Origin: Lumbricus rubellus
Lineage: Eukaryota > Annelida > Clitellata > Crassiclitellata > Lumbricidae
Length of the DNA stretch: 64,000 bases
Direction: 5' to 3'
Assembly: GCA_945859605.1 (NCBI GenBank)
Contig: OX243822.1
Span: 9,690,966 to 9,754,965 of the forward strand
Shown: piece by piece, positions 34,283 to 45,069 of the stretch
How the letters are laid out: every line of letters starts with the position of its first letter
Numbering within the stretch: position 1 is the stretch's first letter
Notes under the pieces: generated by a model
What the model was told of the DNA's origin: nothing
Seen by the model: only the letters and a program-made list of their open reading frames with translations
Databases searched by the model: none
Translations under genes and position numbers: made by a program

Positions 34283-34735
34283 GTAAGATAGTCAAGTGTG
34301 ATAGTCTCACTCAACAATTTGTCTTTTACTTGCCGTCACACAATTATTTCTCTCATCATATTTTTATTTATTGAATTTTGTCTTTTTCAGTTCTGATTTT
34401 CTTCTTTCTAAATCATCAACTTGTGTGTCAGCAACTTTCGAGTCATTGCCACAAGCCGATCGCAACTTATGTGAATGAGACAGTGCGACTAACTTGGACA
34501 GATCCACAATTTATTTTGAGATGGTACTATTGGCTTGCACTGCTCTGCAGTTTATTTGCTGTATGCATCTATATATTTAGATTGCAATTGTTGAGTGATT
34601 GCAATCTTTTATTTTTGTCTCATGTGTATTACTGATATATGAAGAATTTTTTATGAAGGTAAAACTTAGATAAAAATACTGCACATTAGATTGTGCATGC
34701 ATAGTAATGTGTTTCGATCTCTGGTTTTGCTGTAG

Positions 34736-35019
34736 GTTTGTGTAAATCTAATAAAGGCACAAATAGGAAGAGAGCGGGTCGACCGAGCATGGAGGGTCAG
34801 CTTCAATCGGTCACGAAGAAGGCAAGACGTAGGCATCCTATGCCAATTGCCGATGTTCGCACAGACGACACCAGCCACTGGCCAACTTGGACCGTCGAAA
34901 GACTGCGCTGCCGTCTACCTGGTTGTAGTGGACAATCACGTGTTTCCTGCGAAAAGTGCAACACAAGTCTATGCTTCTCAAAGGACAAAAACTGTTTCAA
35001 GCGGTTTCACACGGAGTAA
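34736..35019 (+). CDS. piggyBac transposase, exon 2 (C-terminal Cys-rich domain)
   Basis: Begins after acceptor TTTTGCTGTAG and restores Gly at the junction. Residues include a basic stretch (GTNRKRAGRPS; KKARRRH, possible nuclear signal) and a Cys/His module (CRLPGC, CEKC, CFSKDKNCFKRFH) corresponding to the C-terminal cysteine-rich domain of piggyBac proteins. The frame ends at TAA 35017-35019. Confidence 0.9.
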
Positions 35020-35714
35020 CAGTATTTTATTTGTGTAACTGCATTTGTCCTTTGCGATCAGGGGAAATGCAGTACAAAACATTGAAGATGAGTGATTGCG
35101 TGTTTTATGCTGAGATTTACTGAGTACTTTCATGGTCGTGTTCATTCTCTGTACATGAACTTTCATGCTATTGCATAATTATGTGGATACATTTATGCAA
35201 AATAAATAATAATTTTGCAGATATTGCCGACCCATGAAGATGCATTCGATTGGTTACGTTGTGCATGAAGATGCCGATTGGCATTTCATACATTTTGGTC
35301 ATTTATTCACCTTTAATAAAAAAAATTTCTTGAGATAATATTTTTCCCAAAGTGTGTACACTAATACCAAAGAAAAAAAAAAATTTTAGTAAAAAAAAAT
35401 ATATAAAAAAAAAATTCATGCGGTAGAGGGTTAAGCATGCATGCAAATGACTCTACCGGTTTTGGAGATTATATAGGCCTTAAAGTGGAAAGAATGCCGG
35501 TTGCATATAAGACTCGAAAAATGCCATTCGAAGAATCTCAGAAACTCGAAGAAAAAAAGAAACAAAAGCTAATCAAGACTATAATACGCTGGATAGATAA
35601 TAATAGCAAAAACTAATAAGCGGGGACAGCATCACATGGATTAACACTTCGGGAGTAGCCTACAATGTACTTCCAAATGACCTGGAACATTGTATTCTTA
35701 GCCATCTCCTCCAA

Positions 35715-35865
35715 ATGACTATAGGAGCTAATGATGCTGATGATGATGACGATGACGACGACGACGAGATGATGATGACGATGATGATGATGATGATGAT
35801 GACGACGACGACGACGATGATGACGATGACAACGACGACGACGATGATGATGATGATACAATGTC
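35715..35865. repeat. (GATGAC)n trinucleotide-type microsatellite
   Basis: GATGATGATGACGACGACG-type DNA for about 150 bp. Confidence 0.95.
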
Positions 35866-36404
35866 TCCCTATAAGCTTATGCAGCCAATGTCATTTTTAT
35901 AATGTTCTTTTACAACGCATGCATATACAATTTTATACATAGCAATTATAATACACGTTTAAACTTGATTTGTGTTTGGTGTACGGGTAACTGGCCGGGT
36001 TTACGATGATCGTATACAAAGTGGGAATCTGATCTCGTCTCAAATTCAGTCTGCAGTCGCAGACAGGCACAGAGACAGGCATATACACAGACAGGCAGAC
36101 AGACGCATATAGACAGTCACAGATATAGACAGACAGATACACAGACAGGCAGACAGACACAGATAGACAGCTTGATTTGCAGCCAGGTCAGACCATAAAA
36201 ACAGCCAAGCACACGTACGCTGACTGTCTACGGGACTCTTAGCACATGCACATGCGCACTCGACTGCAAGCGAGTGGCGACAGTATATACATGTAGGAGT
36301 ACAGATGGCGCGATTAAGTCTTGCTAAAAACTCAAAGTCCCATACACTAGCAACTCGTGGACTATTTTACGGCTAAGGCTGCATGCTTCTCCCCATTCTC
36401 CACC

Positions 36405-36535
36405 TCAGTCCTCCTTATTCTTTCTCATTCTCTCCTCGTTCTTCTCCTCCTTCTCCTCCTACTTCTCCTCCTTCTCCTCCTTCGCATTCCTCCTCATTTT
36501 TCTTCTCCTCCTCCTTCTCCTCCTCATTTCTCAGA
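36405..36535. repeat. CTCCTTCTC pyrimidine microsatellite
   Basis: TTCTCCTCCTTCTCCTCCTA-type repeats. The poly-Leu frame is an artefact. Confidence 0.9.
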
Positions 36536-36879
36536 AACCTACGCACGTAGTCGTCGGTCTTGACATTCCAGTTCTTTAGAAAAAATTGGAACCAGACAAA
36601 TAGAACAAACTTGTCCTTTGTGGCCTTTGGAAATGATTAGTCATTAGTTGGAACCGATTGAGGTGGTCGTTGCCAAGGCTATAAAGAAAATGTATTTGTT
36701 TGCATTTCATATCCATGCCTGTAATGTAATGTAATGTAATGTAAATCTTCGAGAATGTCTGCCTCGGGCTGCTTTGCAGAACTGTTCTTTTCTTATAACA
36801 ATTTTTCGGCGCGTTTGGGAATTTCTGGCAAGGTACTAGATGACTTTTATCATTGCACATGTCATCACAATAATGACCC

Positions 36880-37140
36880 GTAATAGTAGTAGTAGCAGTA
36901 GTAGTGGTGGCATAAGTAACTAGAAGCACTACATATAAGAAGCAGCAGTAGTTGCAGTATAGTGGTATTATCAGGTGGTGGTTTTGGTTTTGATTTTGGT
37001 GGTGGTGGTGGTGATGGTGGTGGTGGTGGTGGTGGTGGTAGTAGTAGTTGTAGTAGTAGTAATAGCAGCAGCAGCAGTAGTAGTAGCAGCAGCAGCAGTA
37101 GTAGCAGCAGCAGCAGCAGTAGTATTAGTAGCAGCAGCGT
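36880..37140. repeat. Trinucleotide (GTA/GTG/GCA)n array
   Basis: Successive blocks of GTAGTAGTA, GGTGGTGGTGGT and AGCAGCAGTAGT just upstream of filament exon 2. The poly-Ser and poly-Val frames are artefacts. Confidence 0.92.
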
Positions 37141-37448
37141 GCCTCCGTCAGGGCGCTATAAAAATTGTCGCTATTACATTATGATTGCAGCAATAGTAGC
37201 AGTGATAGTAGCCTAATAGGCCTATGCTACATAGGCTAACAATAACAATAACACCGAAGATGATGGTGATGGTAATGATAAGTGTAATGATGATGACAAA
37301 AAGAATGGCATCAATAATAATTAATCAAAGGACAAAATAATACATAAATAGCCTAATAGTTTCAATTAAACCTTAAAACAAAAACGAATTTTTCAACAAA
37401 TTCAAAGCAATTCATTACAATACGATGCCCGTTGTCTTTTTCCTGCAG

Positions 37449-37635
37449 AGCTGATGATGCATCGAAAGCCGCTCTCGACAGCAGAGAGCAGATCGAGAAG
37501 CTCATCCAACAGGTGTCTGATTATGAAGCGGAAATCGGTCTACTGCGCAGGCGCCACAACATCTTGGAGAGTGATCGTGAAAAGGACAAGAAACTGATCG
37601 CACAGCTTCAGGATTCGCTCAACAGAGCGAGGATT
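37449..37635 (+). CDS. Intermediate filament, exon 2 (coil 1B)
   Basis: 187 nt after TTTTTCCTGCAG, ending at donor GTAAGT. It encodes ADDASKAALDSREQIEKLIQ through DREKDKKLIAQLQDSLNRARI, heptad-patterned coil 1B. The end of the exon with its donor (AGAGCGAGGATTGTAAGTAG) is repeated 124 bp downstream at 37748-37767. Confidence 0.92.
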
Positions 37636-38213
37636 GTAAGTAGCCGTTATCGTAATCTCCAAATTTTTAAAGCGTCACTAGAAAGCCTAACGCAGGGCAC
37701 CAGGTTATTCCCGAGCGTTGTGTCTAGTCAGAAGGGGTTTGTTCAAAAGAGCGAGGATTGTAAGTAGTCGTTGCATGATTACGACGACAATTTATTGTGA
37801 CTATGATTACAACGAGAATGGTAACTTAACTAGGATTACAACGACTATGATGACTATGATCAGAGCGACAATGATGACTATGATTGCAACGACAATGATG
37901 ATTATGATCACAACGAAATTATGAATATGATTACAGCCAACAACGATGACTGTGGTTACAACGACAATCATGACTGTTCATATAGAACTTGAACTGTAGG
38001 CTCATAGGCCTACTATAGGTATCTGGTCACTGACTGTGACTCAGGTTTGATTTTGACACGACATTAGGCGACACCATTTGCTCTAGAATAAACATCGGTT
38101 TCACATGCAGAAGTTGTTTTTTGATATTGCATGAAATTCATGAAAGGCTGTGGTCTAATTATATTTATGCATGCTATGATAACAACGCATTCTCAGTGAT
38201 TGTTGCTTTGTAG

Positions 38214-38309
38214 GATCTGGACAATGAAACGCTGCTGCACATCGACGCTGAGAATCGAAGACAGACCTTGGAAGAGGAACTGGAATTCCTCAAGACCGTT
38301 CACGAACAG
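38214..38309 (+). CDS. Intermediate filament, exon 3 (coil 1B)
   Basis: 96 nt, phase 0 on both sides, after GCTTTGTAG. It encodes DLDNETLLHIDAENRRQTLE then EELEFLKTVHEQ, matching the conserved end of coil 1B in filaments. The donor GTTTGA is weak. Confidence 0.92.
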
Positions 38310-38720
38310 GTTTGAACATTGCATTGCATTGCATTGCAATGTATTAAAGTAGGCTACATTGTATTGAATTGCACTGCATTGTATCAAAGTACATCGCCTT
38401 GCATTGTTAATGAGCAATTTAAATTGTTAAGCACCTCGAACAGTTTTCAATATTGTATTGCATTTACTTGCACAATGCACACTCACGTTCTTACTTACTC
38501 ACTCACTTACTGACTGACTAACTAACTAACTTACTTGTTGTTTGCTTACTCACTTACTGACTAACTTACTTGTCTACTTACTTACTTACTTACTTGCTTA
38601 TTTACTTACTTAATTTTCTACCTACTTACTTGCTTACTTACTTGCATGCTTGTTCACTCACTCACACACTCACTCACTCACTTACTTACTTACTTACTTG
38701 TTAATTTATTTACTTACTTG
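38310..38720. repeat. CATTG-rich and (TTAC)n repeats in filament intron 3
   Basis: GCATTGCATTGCATTGCAAT near 38320, then TTACTTACTTACTTGCTTAC-type sequence from about 38490 to 38718. Confidence 0.9.
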
Positions 38721-38773
38721 ATGGTTTGGCGATCACAATTCGATACTCCATTGCTTGTTGTCGATCCGTACAG

Positions 38774-38935
38774 GAGTTGAAGGAGTTGGCAGCGCTGGCC
38801 TATCGCGATACGACGGCTGAGAACCGTGACTTCTGGAAGAACGAGATGGGACAAGCGTTGAGAGAGATTCAAGACATGTACGACGACAAGCTGGACATCA
38901 TGAGAAACGAAGTCGAATCGTCGTACAACCTCAAG
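38774..38935 (+). CDS. Intermediate filament, exon 4 (L12 to coil 2)
   Basis: 162 nt, phase 0, flanked by CCGTACAG and GTAGGC. It encodes ELKELAALAYRDTTAENRDF then WKNEMGQALREIQDMYDDKL and IMRNEVESSYNLK. The W-x2-E-x-x-x-ALREI-x-x-x-YD pattern marks the start of coil 2. The last bases and donor are duplicated at 38999-39029. Confidence 0.94.
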
Positions 38936-39673
38936 GTAGGCCCCTACGTATCTATGCAGGATAATATACTCTTATAATGGAGCTCGAATGCATTGATACA
39001 ACCTCAAGGTAGGCTCCTACGTATCTAAAGCTTACAGGATATTCCAGGGAGCTCGAATGCATTGATTTGATACCTTGAGCCTATAGGCCTACGTCTATTT
39101 GTTGCAAACAGGTAACATAGGCTACTTAATGTCAAAGCACGAAAAATACTTACATGTACGTCATTGTAAGGAGCTAACGTACTTACATTGATCAAGGCAA
39201 ATGATAAAATTATACCGGTACTTGCCTCAAAGCAAATAACCTATACTTACATCAATGTAGCCTAAATGACATCACTGGACCTGTAACTTGGAAATCCTAG
39301 GGATGGGTTGGGGTAATGGCAAACACTGTGGCATGAAAAGCGCACGGATACGGGATCACTTCTGCTACCCTTATAAAATCCAACGGTATTGGTAAATTGA
39401 CGTGATGAGCGCCTTGCATGGCTGCCGACAGTTAAATTCAACTCCTGCAACTACTTGTGATCATCCTATCATATACTAAGAATTGTAGCCATAATCATAC
39501 TGCGCTGTGTCAGTAAGTATATGAGATTTAACGAAGATTATTATTAGGCCTACTTGAAATTTTCGGTAAATAATTTAGTCTACGCATTCGATCTTTTATC
39601 CACAGCTTTGCAGATTAGTCTTTCCGTTAGATCTACGTAAAAAAAATTTTTTTGTGTGTTTCACGTGCAACAG

Positions 39674-39799
39674 ATTCAGGAGTTCAGAACGGGAGCGACC
39701 CGTCAGAACATGGAGACAATTCACTCAAAGGAGGAAACGAAACGACTGAGAGATCAACTGGCAGATCTACGAGCTCGACTTGCTGATCTGGATGCTCAG
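39674..39799 (+). CDS. Intermediate filament, exon 5 (coil 2)
   Basis: 126 nt, phase 0, after GTGCAACAG. It encodes IQEFRTGATRQNMETIHSKE then ETKRLRDQLADLRARLADLD. The donor is GTCAAG. Confidence 0.92.
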
Positions 39800-40252
39800 G
39801 TCAAGACTACGCTTTCATATTCATGGTCGACCGCAGATATTTATGCAGGGGCAAAAACACAATGGCTACGGTCAATTTTGTTAGCAAGAACCTGTAAAAT
39901 GTAAAGAAGGAAATTAAGAAGGAAATTAAGAACATAGGCGTAATTAGTTCATAGAGGTGTCTATACATGCAAATTACTGAGTTTCACTTTGTAGGTCCGA
40001 TTTCATTTGTGTCATTAGTGCTCTTTAGTCAGTTTCGTGCAATGTTTTTAATTAAAAGCCTAAAAGTAGCAGTAAAAATAGATTTCAATTTCTCAGGAGT
40101 GGGGAACCTATGTGCGGACTCTCATGCACGTATTCATTCATTCTATGGTTGCCATAGTAACTTGTCATGGTTACCATGGTTGCTGTGACGACAGCTTAAC
40201 GTTCTTCGTTGTCATGGTGACCACGACGATGACGTAGCTGTCCTATTTTTAG

Positions 40253-40473
40253 AATGCGTACAGAAACGCCGAGTTCGAGCGTCTGAAGCGTGAGAAGGAG
40301 GAGCGGGAGAGGGAGCTGGAGGCGGAGAACAACGATCTGAAGAGTGAGGTGGCGAAGCTGAGGGCGGAAATGGAACTCATCCTGCTGGAACTTCAGAAGA
40401 TCTCCGACACGAAGATGGGACTCGAGCTGGAGATCGCTGCGTACAGGAAGCTGCTCGAAGGAGAGGAGTCAAG
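40253..40473 (+). CDS. Intermediate filament, exon 6 (end of coil 2, helix-termination motif)
   Basis: 221 nt after CCTATTTTTAG. It ends with [20 protein letters not shown], the highly conserved helix-termination motif ([16 protein letters not shown]) required for filament assembly. The donor GTGGGT is in phase 2. Confidence 0.97.
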
Positions 40474-40499
40474 GTGGGTGGAGCACCACCGAGTGGGTG

Positions 40500-40855
40500 G
40501 ATGTGTGGAAGGGTGGAAGAGTAGATGAGTGAATGGAAGGGTGGATGTTTCAATGATTGAATGGGTGAGTGGATGAATGGAACGTTTGCATGGCTGATTC
40601 GATAAACGGAAGAATGGATGAACTGGTAGAAGGATGGATGAATGGTTATGTGGACTTGTCAATGGATGGGTGAATGGATGGATGGATGCATGCATGCATG
40701 CGTGGATGGACTGAGCGAGACAACGAATGAAGGTGACGATTGACGACGACGACGACGATGATGATAATGATGACGATGATGATGATGATTGATGACGATG
40801 ATGATGATGATGACGATGACGATGATGATGTTGAATCATAATGACTACTACCATG
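40500..40855. repeat. TGGATGAATGGA and (GATGAC)n repeats
   Basis: Degenerate GGATGAATGGATGGATG minisatellite to about 40720, then GACGATGATGATGATGAC microsatellite to about 40830, in filament intron 6. Confidence 0.9.
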
Positions 40856-40892
40856 GTAAGTTTATTATAGTTGTTGTCTGTTGTGATGGTAG

Positions 40893-41029
40893 GTCTGGGC
40901 TTCGTCAGTTGGTCGAGTACTGGTCAGGCGGTGGAGGAGGTGGATCTAGCTCTTACTTCTCAGGAGGAGCAGGCGGAGGAGGAGGCGGAGGAAGTGGAAG
41001 CGGAGGAGGATTTGGACAATCAGCATCAG
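40893..41029 (+). CDS. Intermediate filament, exon 7 (Gly/Ser-rich linker)
   Basis: 137 nt after GTGATGGTAG. Restores Arg, then SGLRQLVEYWSGGGGGGSSS and a Gly/Ser-rich tail linker before the lamin-tail domain. It ends in phase 1 at GTTACC, a weak donor. Confidence 0.85.
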
Positions 41030-41126
41030 GTTACCATTGACAACGCATCATCATTATCTTTAACATATTTTTATTTTTTAATTTTTTATTGTATTGTTTG
41101 CTTCACGAGTTATTTTTTTATAGTAC

Positions 41127-41903
41127 TACTAGCTGAACCCGGCCACGCGTTGCTGTGGCTGAAAAGAGGCTACCCCTTCCCCTTCCCCCTCCCCCTCCCC
41201 TCCTCCTCCCCTCCCCTTCCCCTCCCCCTCCCCCTCCCCCTCCCCCTCCCCCTCCCCCTCCCCCTCCCCCTCCCCCTCCCCCTCCCCCTTCCTTCTCCCC
41301 TCCCCCTCCCCTCCCCTCCCCCTCCCCCTCTCCCTCCCCCTCCCCTCCCCCTCCCTCTCCCCCTCCCTTCCCTTTCCCCCTCCCCCTTTTCCCTCTCCCT
41401 CTCCCTCCTCTTCCCCTCTCCCTTCCCCTCCGTCCCCCTCCCCTTCCCCCTCCCCTTGACCTCCACCTCCCCTCCCCCTCCGTTCCCTCCCCACCGTCTT
41501 TGTCCCGCTCCTTTCCTCCGTCGCAGCGTCCATTCCAAGCCCAAAGGCCGCTTTGTGAAAAGGCCTAAAAGCGGCCTCTTTGGAAAATTAATCGCGACTC
41601 GCTTATGACGTCATAGCACGCCACCTCATTGATGTTTCGTTGCTGTGTTTGGAGACGGCGTTTATGAAATCTCTGCAGCCGTGTGGGACGTGTTTAGTTT
41701 GCAAATGGCGGACGAACGGATTGCAAAGTTGCAAAGTTCACTTTTTGTGGAAACGGTTGCGTTTTTTCGGGTGAAAACATCTTAAGACACGTTGCTATTT
41801 GAATGGAAGGTTTTGGTAAATTTTCACAACAATCGGCGCGTCACTTTCAGCGTGAAAATGCGACGAACTATTGGAAAGTTTCATTTTTATATATATAGAT
41901 TAT
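41127..41903 (+). mobile_element. Interspersed element with internal C/T-rich minisatellite, copy 2
   Basis: Begins ACTAGCTGAACCCGGCCACG then CGTTGCTGTGGCTGAAAAG. A CCCCTCCCCCTCC tract spans about 41170-41500, followed by GCAAATGGCGGACGAACGGA, CACTTTTTGTGGAAACGGTT and GGAAGGTTTTGGTAAA, and it ends TTTCATTTTTATATATATAG. Same design as 13853-14581 (opposite strand). Non-coding; inside filament intron 7. Confidence 0.8.
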
Positions 41904-41904
41904 T

Positions 41905-42053
41905 ATTGTTACTGCTGCTATTACTACTATTATTGCTATAGCTGCTGCTACTACTGCTACTGCTGCTGCTGCTGCTACTACTACTTCTACTACTACTACC
42001 ACTGCTGCTGCTGCTGCTGCTGCAGTACTACAACTAATAAGTCAATGACGATC

Positions 42054-42113
<60 letters not shown>

Positions 42114-42115
42114 AC
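41905..42115. repeat. (CTG/CTA)n and (ATT)n microsatellite
   Basis: TACTGCTGCTATTACTACTA-type sequence, then a pure ATT array from about 42055 to 42111. It abuts the truncated retroelement copy at 42116-42413. Confidence 0.95.
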
Positions 42116-42413
42116 ATAATATTTATTAAACTATCAATATCAACATCAAACAATAACCGGAGATATAAATAATGTTGATCTGGAACGGCTCACTCGATAG
42201 TGCGCATATGCATGTCTGGTTGGGCAAAAGTGCCTCGGAAAGAAATAGCATTAAAGCGTTGGATGGTGGCAGAAAGGCGTTGAAAAAGGTAAGATGTCTC
42301 TCTAATATCTCTAGAGATTAGTGTTAGACGTTTTCCAAGGTCCTTAATAAAATCAAGTCCATTGTTGTTAATTGGGCCCAGGGTCTCCATGGCCACGGGG
42401 ACAAAGTGGTGGT
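42116..42413 (-). pseudogene. 5'-truncated end of R2/R4/HERO-like retroelement, copy 2
   Basis: The minus-strand frame 42190-42396 (MAMETLGPINNNGLDF ... LFQRLSATIQRFNAISFRGT) is a homologue of the last ~65 residues of the larger copy at 42441-44066 (AFETLGPICSIGLDF ... LLQRLSITVQRFNSVAFRGT). The coding part is preceded directly by a (TAA)n array and the 3' UTR runs into another (TAA)n array. Confidence 0.85.
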
Positions 42414-42440
42414 TATTATTATTATTATTATTATTATTAT

Positions 42441-44063
42441 TTTATTTTTATTTTTATTATTATCCTTTTAATATTTCCGACAAACAACATCAGACACATA
42501 AAGAACAATAAACAACAGAAGCGGTAGTCATTGTTCTAAATGATGATAAAAGTTATTAGCTCTCCTCTGGGTCTGACTCGGCTAAAGTGCCTCTAAAGGC
42601 CACCGAGTTGAAGCGCTGGACAGTAATAGAGAGGCGTTGCAGCAAAAAACAGGTCTCTCTCATATCACCAGACGACAATGTTAGGATGCGGCCTAAATCA
42701 GACAAAAAGTCGAGGCCAATACTGCAAATGGGACCTAAAGTCTCAAAGGCTAAAGGAATGAAAAAGTGAGTGTTTACAAGAGAGACGTATTTAGTGTTTT
42801 TCCTTTCCGTAGCAATCTCGGCTGCCGCGCCCGCCGTCGAAGCCGTGGCCTGGATATATGATGGTGCAAGTGTGTCAACCACTGTCGCATCCCACACAAG
42901 ATGACGACCCGCACGCCATGGAATCATGGTAAGGCCGTCTGGTCGTCTACCATCCGTGCGAAGAAGACCTGGTGGTTCTTTAATGGACGGTATTCCTGCC
43001 TTTGAAAGGGAGCGGTATACAATGTCATTGATCGTATTATGTCGAGCTATTCGACCGAAGCCGAGAGAGCAAGACAGGCCGTGGCTGCCTCTGGCGTCAA
43101 TTTGAGCTCCGCAGGCGCAAGTGTGGGGTTCACATATTGCGGCCCCAAGTCGCAAACCGACGGCAACTCGAACATCCTCGTTATCCAGACGTAGTCCACA
43201 TGCGGTTATCGGTAACGCATGGAGCCAGTCACTAGCATGGGGCGATGAGACTGCTTTTAGTCGTGCGATGTTATATACATCCACTGTGTTTTCGAGCAGT
43301 GTCTTCGCAGTTTTCTCCAACAAAGGTTTGTCCCATGATGCTTGCTGATTTGTTGGCATGATTCCTGCTTCATCAAATTCTGTCTTGGAACGCCACTCGG
43401 TTGTCATCGTTTGAAAGTGTGAGTCATGTTCGAGATTAATAGAACTGAGAATGAGAGTCTGGAGAGGGAGAGTGCTTGCAGCTGAAGCCAGAAAGGCTGG
43501 AAGTGCTAGCGAAGACGCTCTCCGAATCCCCAGACCACCCATCGTTATGGGCAATGAGGCTTGTGTCCATTGGTTATCGTCTAGAGAAATGTTGAGAATC
43601 TTTTCTAAGCCTTGGCGTAGTTTGGTGTCGTAAGTCTCCAATTCGGGATGCTTGTCGCTTGGATGGCATCGGAGAGTGTAAATAATTTTAGGCGCACCCA
43701 GCGAACTTCTCAAAATTAGGAGTGCGTCCTGCCTTGCTATGAAAGTTAATTTGTACAGACTCTCCTCCAGTTCTTTGGTTCTACTCTCAAGACATTGCTG
43801 CAGTGCTTTTCCCGATGAGAGTGGGGCGCCGAGTAGCTGGGCTTCATCCACATCAATTAGTTTGAACTCTCTCAATGAGTCGTATCCTGTGTTGTTATTG
43901 TTACGTGCTATCACCTCGCATTTGGAACGATTAAGTGTCAGGCCCATAGTGGAGCACGATCTCTCGATGAAGTCGACATCGGCTGCAACCGTTTCCGCCT
44001 TCCCACCTAAGGTGAGATCGTCGAGGTATCCGAATGATAGGGGTGAAGCCAACTGAAGAAGAA

Positions 44064-44066
<3 letters not shown>
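42441..44066 (-). pseudogene. R2/R4/HERO-like non-LTR retrotransposon, 5'-truncated, with restriction-like endonuclease
   Basis: The minus-strand frame begins inside the reverse transcriptase palm (SPLSFGYLDDLTLGGKAETV; LDD is the metal-binding motif, near 44003-44035) and continues through thumb-like sequence to a C-terminal endonuclease. A Cys/His cluster (CACGAQIDARGSHGLSC) is followed by RRPDG near 42940 and LVWDATVVDTLA near 42875-42900, the PD-(D/E)xK-type signature of R2/R4/HERO-clade elements. It stops at 42556. The N-terminal half, including the Zn-finger region and most of the RT, is missing. The Asn run and acidic string 5' of it are microsatellite and host sequence, not protein. 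It lies in filament intron 7, antisense. Confidence 0.85.
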
Positions 44067-44151
<85 letters not shown>

Positions 44152-44152
44152 T
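44067..44152. repeat. (TTA)n microsatellite at the 5' junction of the retroelement
   Basis: About 28 TTA units directly adjoining the truncated reverse-transcriptase reading frame. On the element's sense strand this reads (TAA)n. Confidence 0.95.
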
Positions 44153-44279
44153 TTATTATCGTTATCATCATCATTATCATCAGCAGCAGCAGCAGCGTTG
44201 TCTTCTTCATCACTATCAGCGTCTTTAGTAATATCGTCATCATCAGCTTCATGCTTGGCGGGTGCGTTCTGCTTGGTAG

Positions 44280-44410
44280 ATTTGGGAGGCGCCTTCAAAG
44301 GCGAGATGTCGGCACGCACGACTTACCAGCGCAGCGCCAAAGGACCAATCACGATCGTTGAATGTTCGGCAGATGGAAAGTTCCTTACGCTGGAGAACAC
44401 CGGAAGAAAG
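44280..44410 (+). CDS. Intermediate filament, exon 8 (start of lamin-tail domain)
   Basis: Encodes ARTTYQRSAKGPITIVECSA then DGKFLTLENTGRK, the first strands of the Ig-fold lamin-tail domain. Two acceptors in the same frame are possible: GCTTGGTAG before 44280 (adds DLGGAFK) or TTCAAAG before 44301. Both accept the phase-1 end of exon 7. The donor is GTATTC. I prefer 44280 because of its better pyrimidine tract. Confidence 0.85.
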
Positions 44411-44896
44411 GTATTCCACTTCATTTTCATCCACCTTCTACTCATCCTATAATCACTTTCCTCATAATATGCATCTTCATACTCTATTTCTTCGCTTCCT
44501 GACCTCTCTCTCTTTCTCATCTTCCACCACCTCCTACTACTCCTAACCCCCTCAATTTTCTTCCTGATCTTCCATGTCTTCCTTTTCTTCCTATTCCTCC
44601 TCCATTTTCTACTCCGCTTCCTATTTCTGCACCTCTTCCCACTTCTCATCCATCATCTCAACGTTTTCTACTTCTAATCCTCTTCCATTTCTTTGCCTCC
44701 TCCAATATTTTTCTTCCAATTTATCCTCCTCTTCCATTTCTCCTCCTTTCCCCCCTTCTCTTTCATTTGTTCCATGCTCCACTCTTCCATTTCTTCCCCT
44801 CCTCCAATTCCATTCCGCTTGCTCTCCCATCCTCCTTCTCCTCTTCTTCTCCCTCCTTTGATTAACCCTTTGTGTCCTTGTCTTCTATCATGGCAG

Positions 44897-45004
44897 GAGG
44901 AGAACATCGGGAAGTGGAAGCTGACGAGGAACGTCGATGGAGAGGATAAACTGGACTATCGCTTCTCCGACGAATACCTCGTCCAGCCGGGTCAGAAGGT
45001 CAAG
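44897..45004 (+). CDS. Intermediate filament, exon 9 (lamin-tail domain)
   Basis: 108 nt after TATCATGGCAG, phase 0. It encodes EENIGKWKLTRNVDGEDKLD then YRFSDEYLVQPGQKVK, with the G-x-W-x-L-x-R core of the lamin-tail fold. The donor is GTACGT. Confidence 0.95.
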
Positions 45005-45069
45005 GTACGTCACATCCGGTCGAAACTTAAGACAGATCTACGTTTTCAATATTGGCTTATACGCAATAA

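Larger units (their letters stand above)
31895..35430 (+). mobile_element. Complete piggyBac element
   Basis: 3,536 bp bounded by TTAA duplications (31891-31894, 35431-35434) and 13-bp terminal inverted repeats CCCTCTACCGCAT / ATGCGGTAGAGGG. A palindromic motif ATGCCGATTGGCAT occurs at 31912, 32249 and 35271, with a near copy at 31960, all outside the coding exons and so probably transposase-binding subterminal sites. It encodes an uninterrupted spliced transposase and sits in intron 1 of the filament gene in the same orientation. Confidence 0.95.

Noticed and set aside
36962..37216. Poly-Gly/Ser and poly-Val proteins
   Set aside because: Trinucleotide microsatellite next to filament exon 2.
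41129..41608. Several overlapping 120-245-residue frames
   Set aside because: Same CCCCTCC minisatellite artefact.
42556..44319. A single 587-residue protein with an acidic, poly-Asn N-terminus
   Set aside because: The N-terminal quarter is antisense of the filament lamin-tail exon plus (TTA)n microsatellite; only the RT/endonuclease part (to about 44066) is element-derived.
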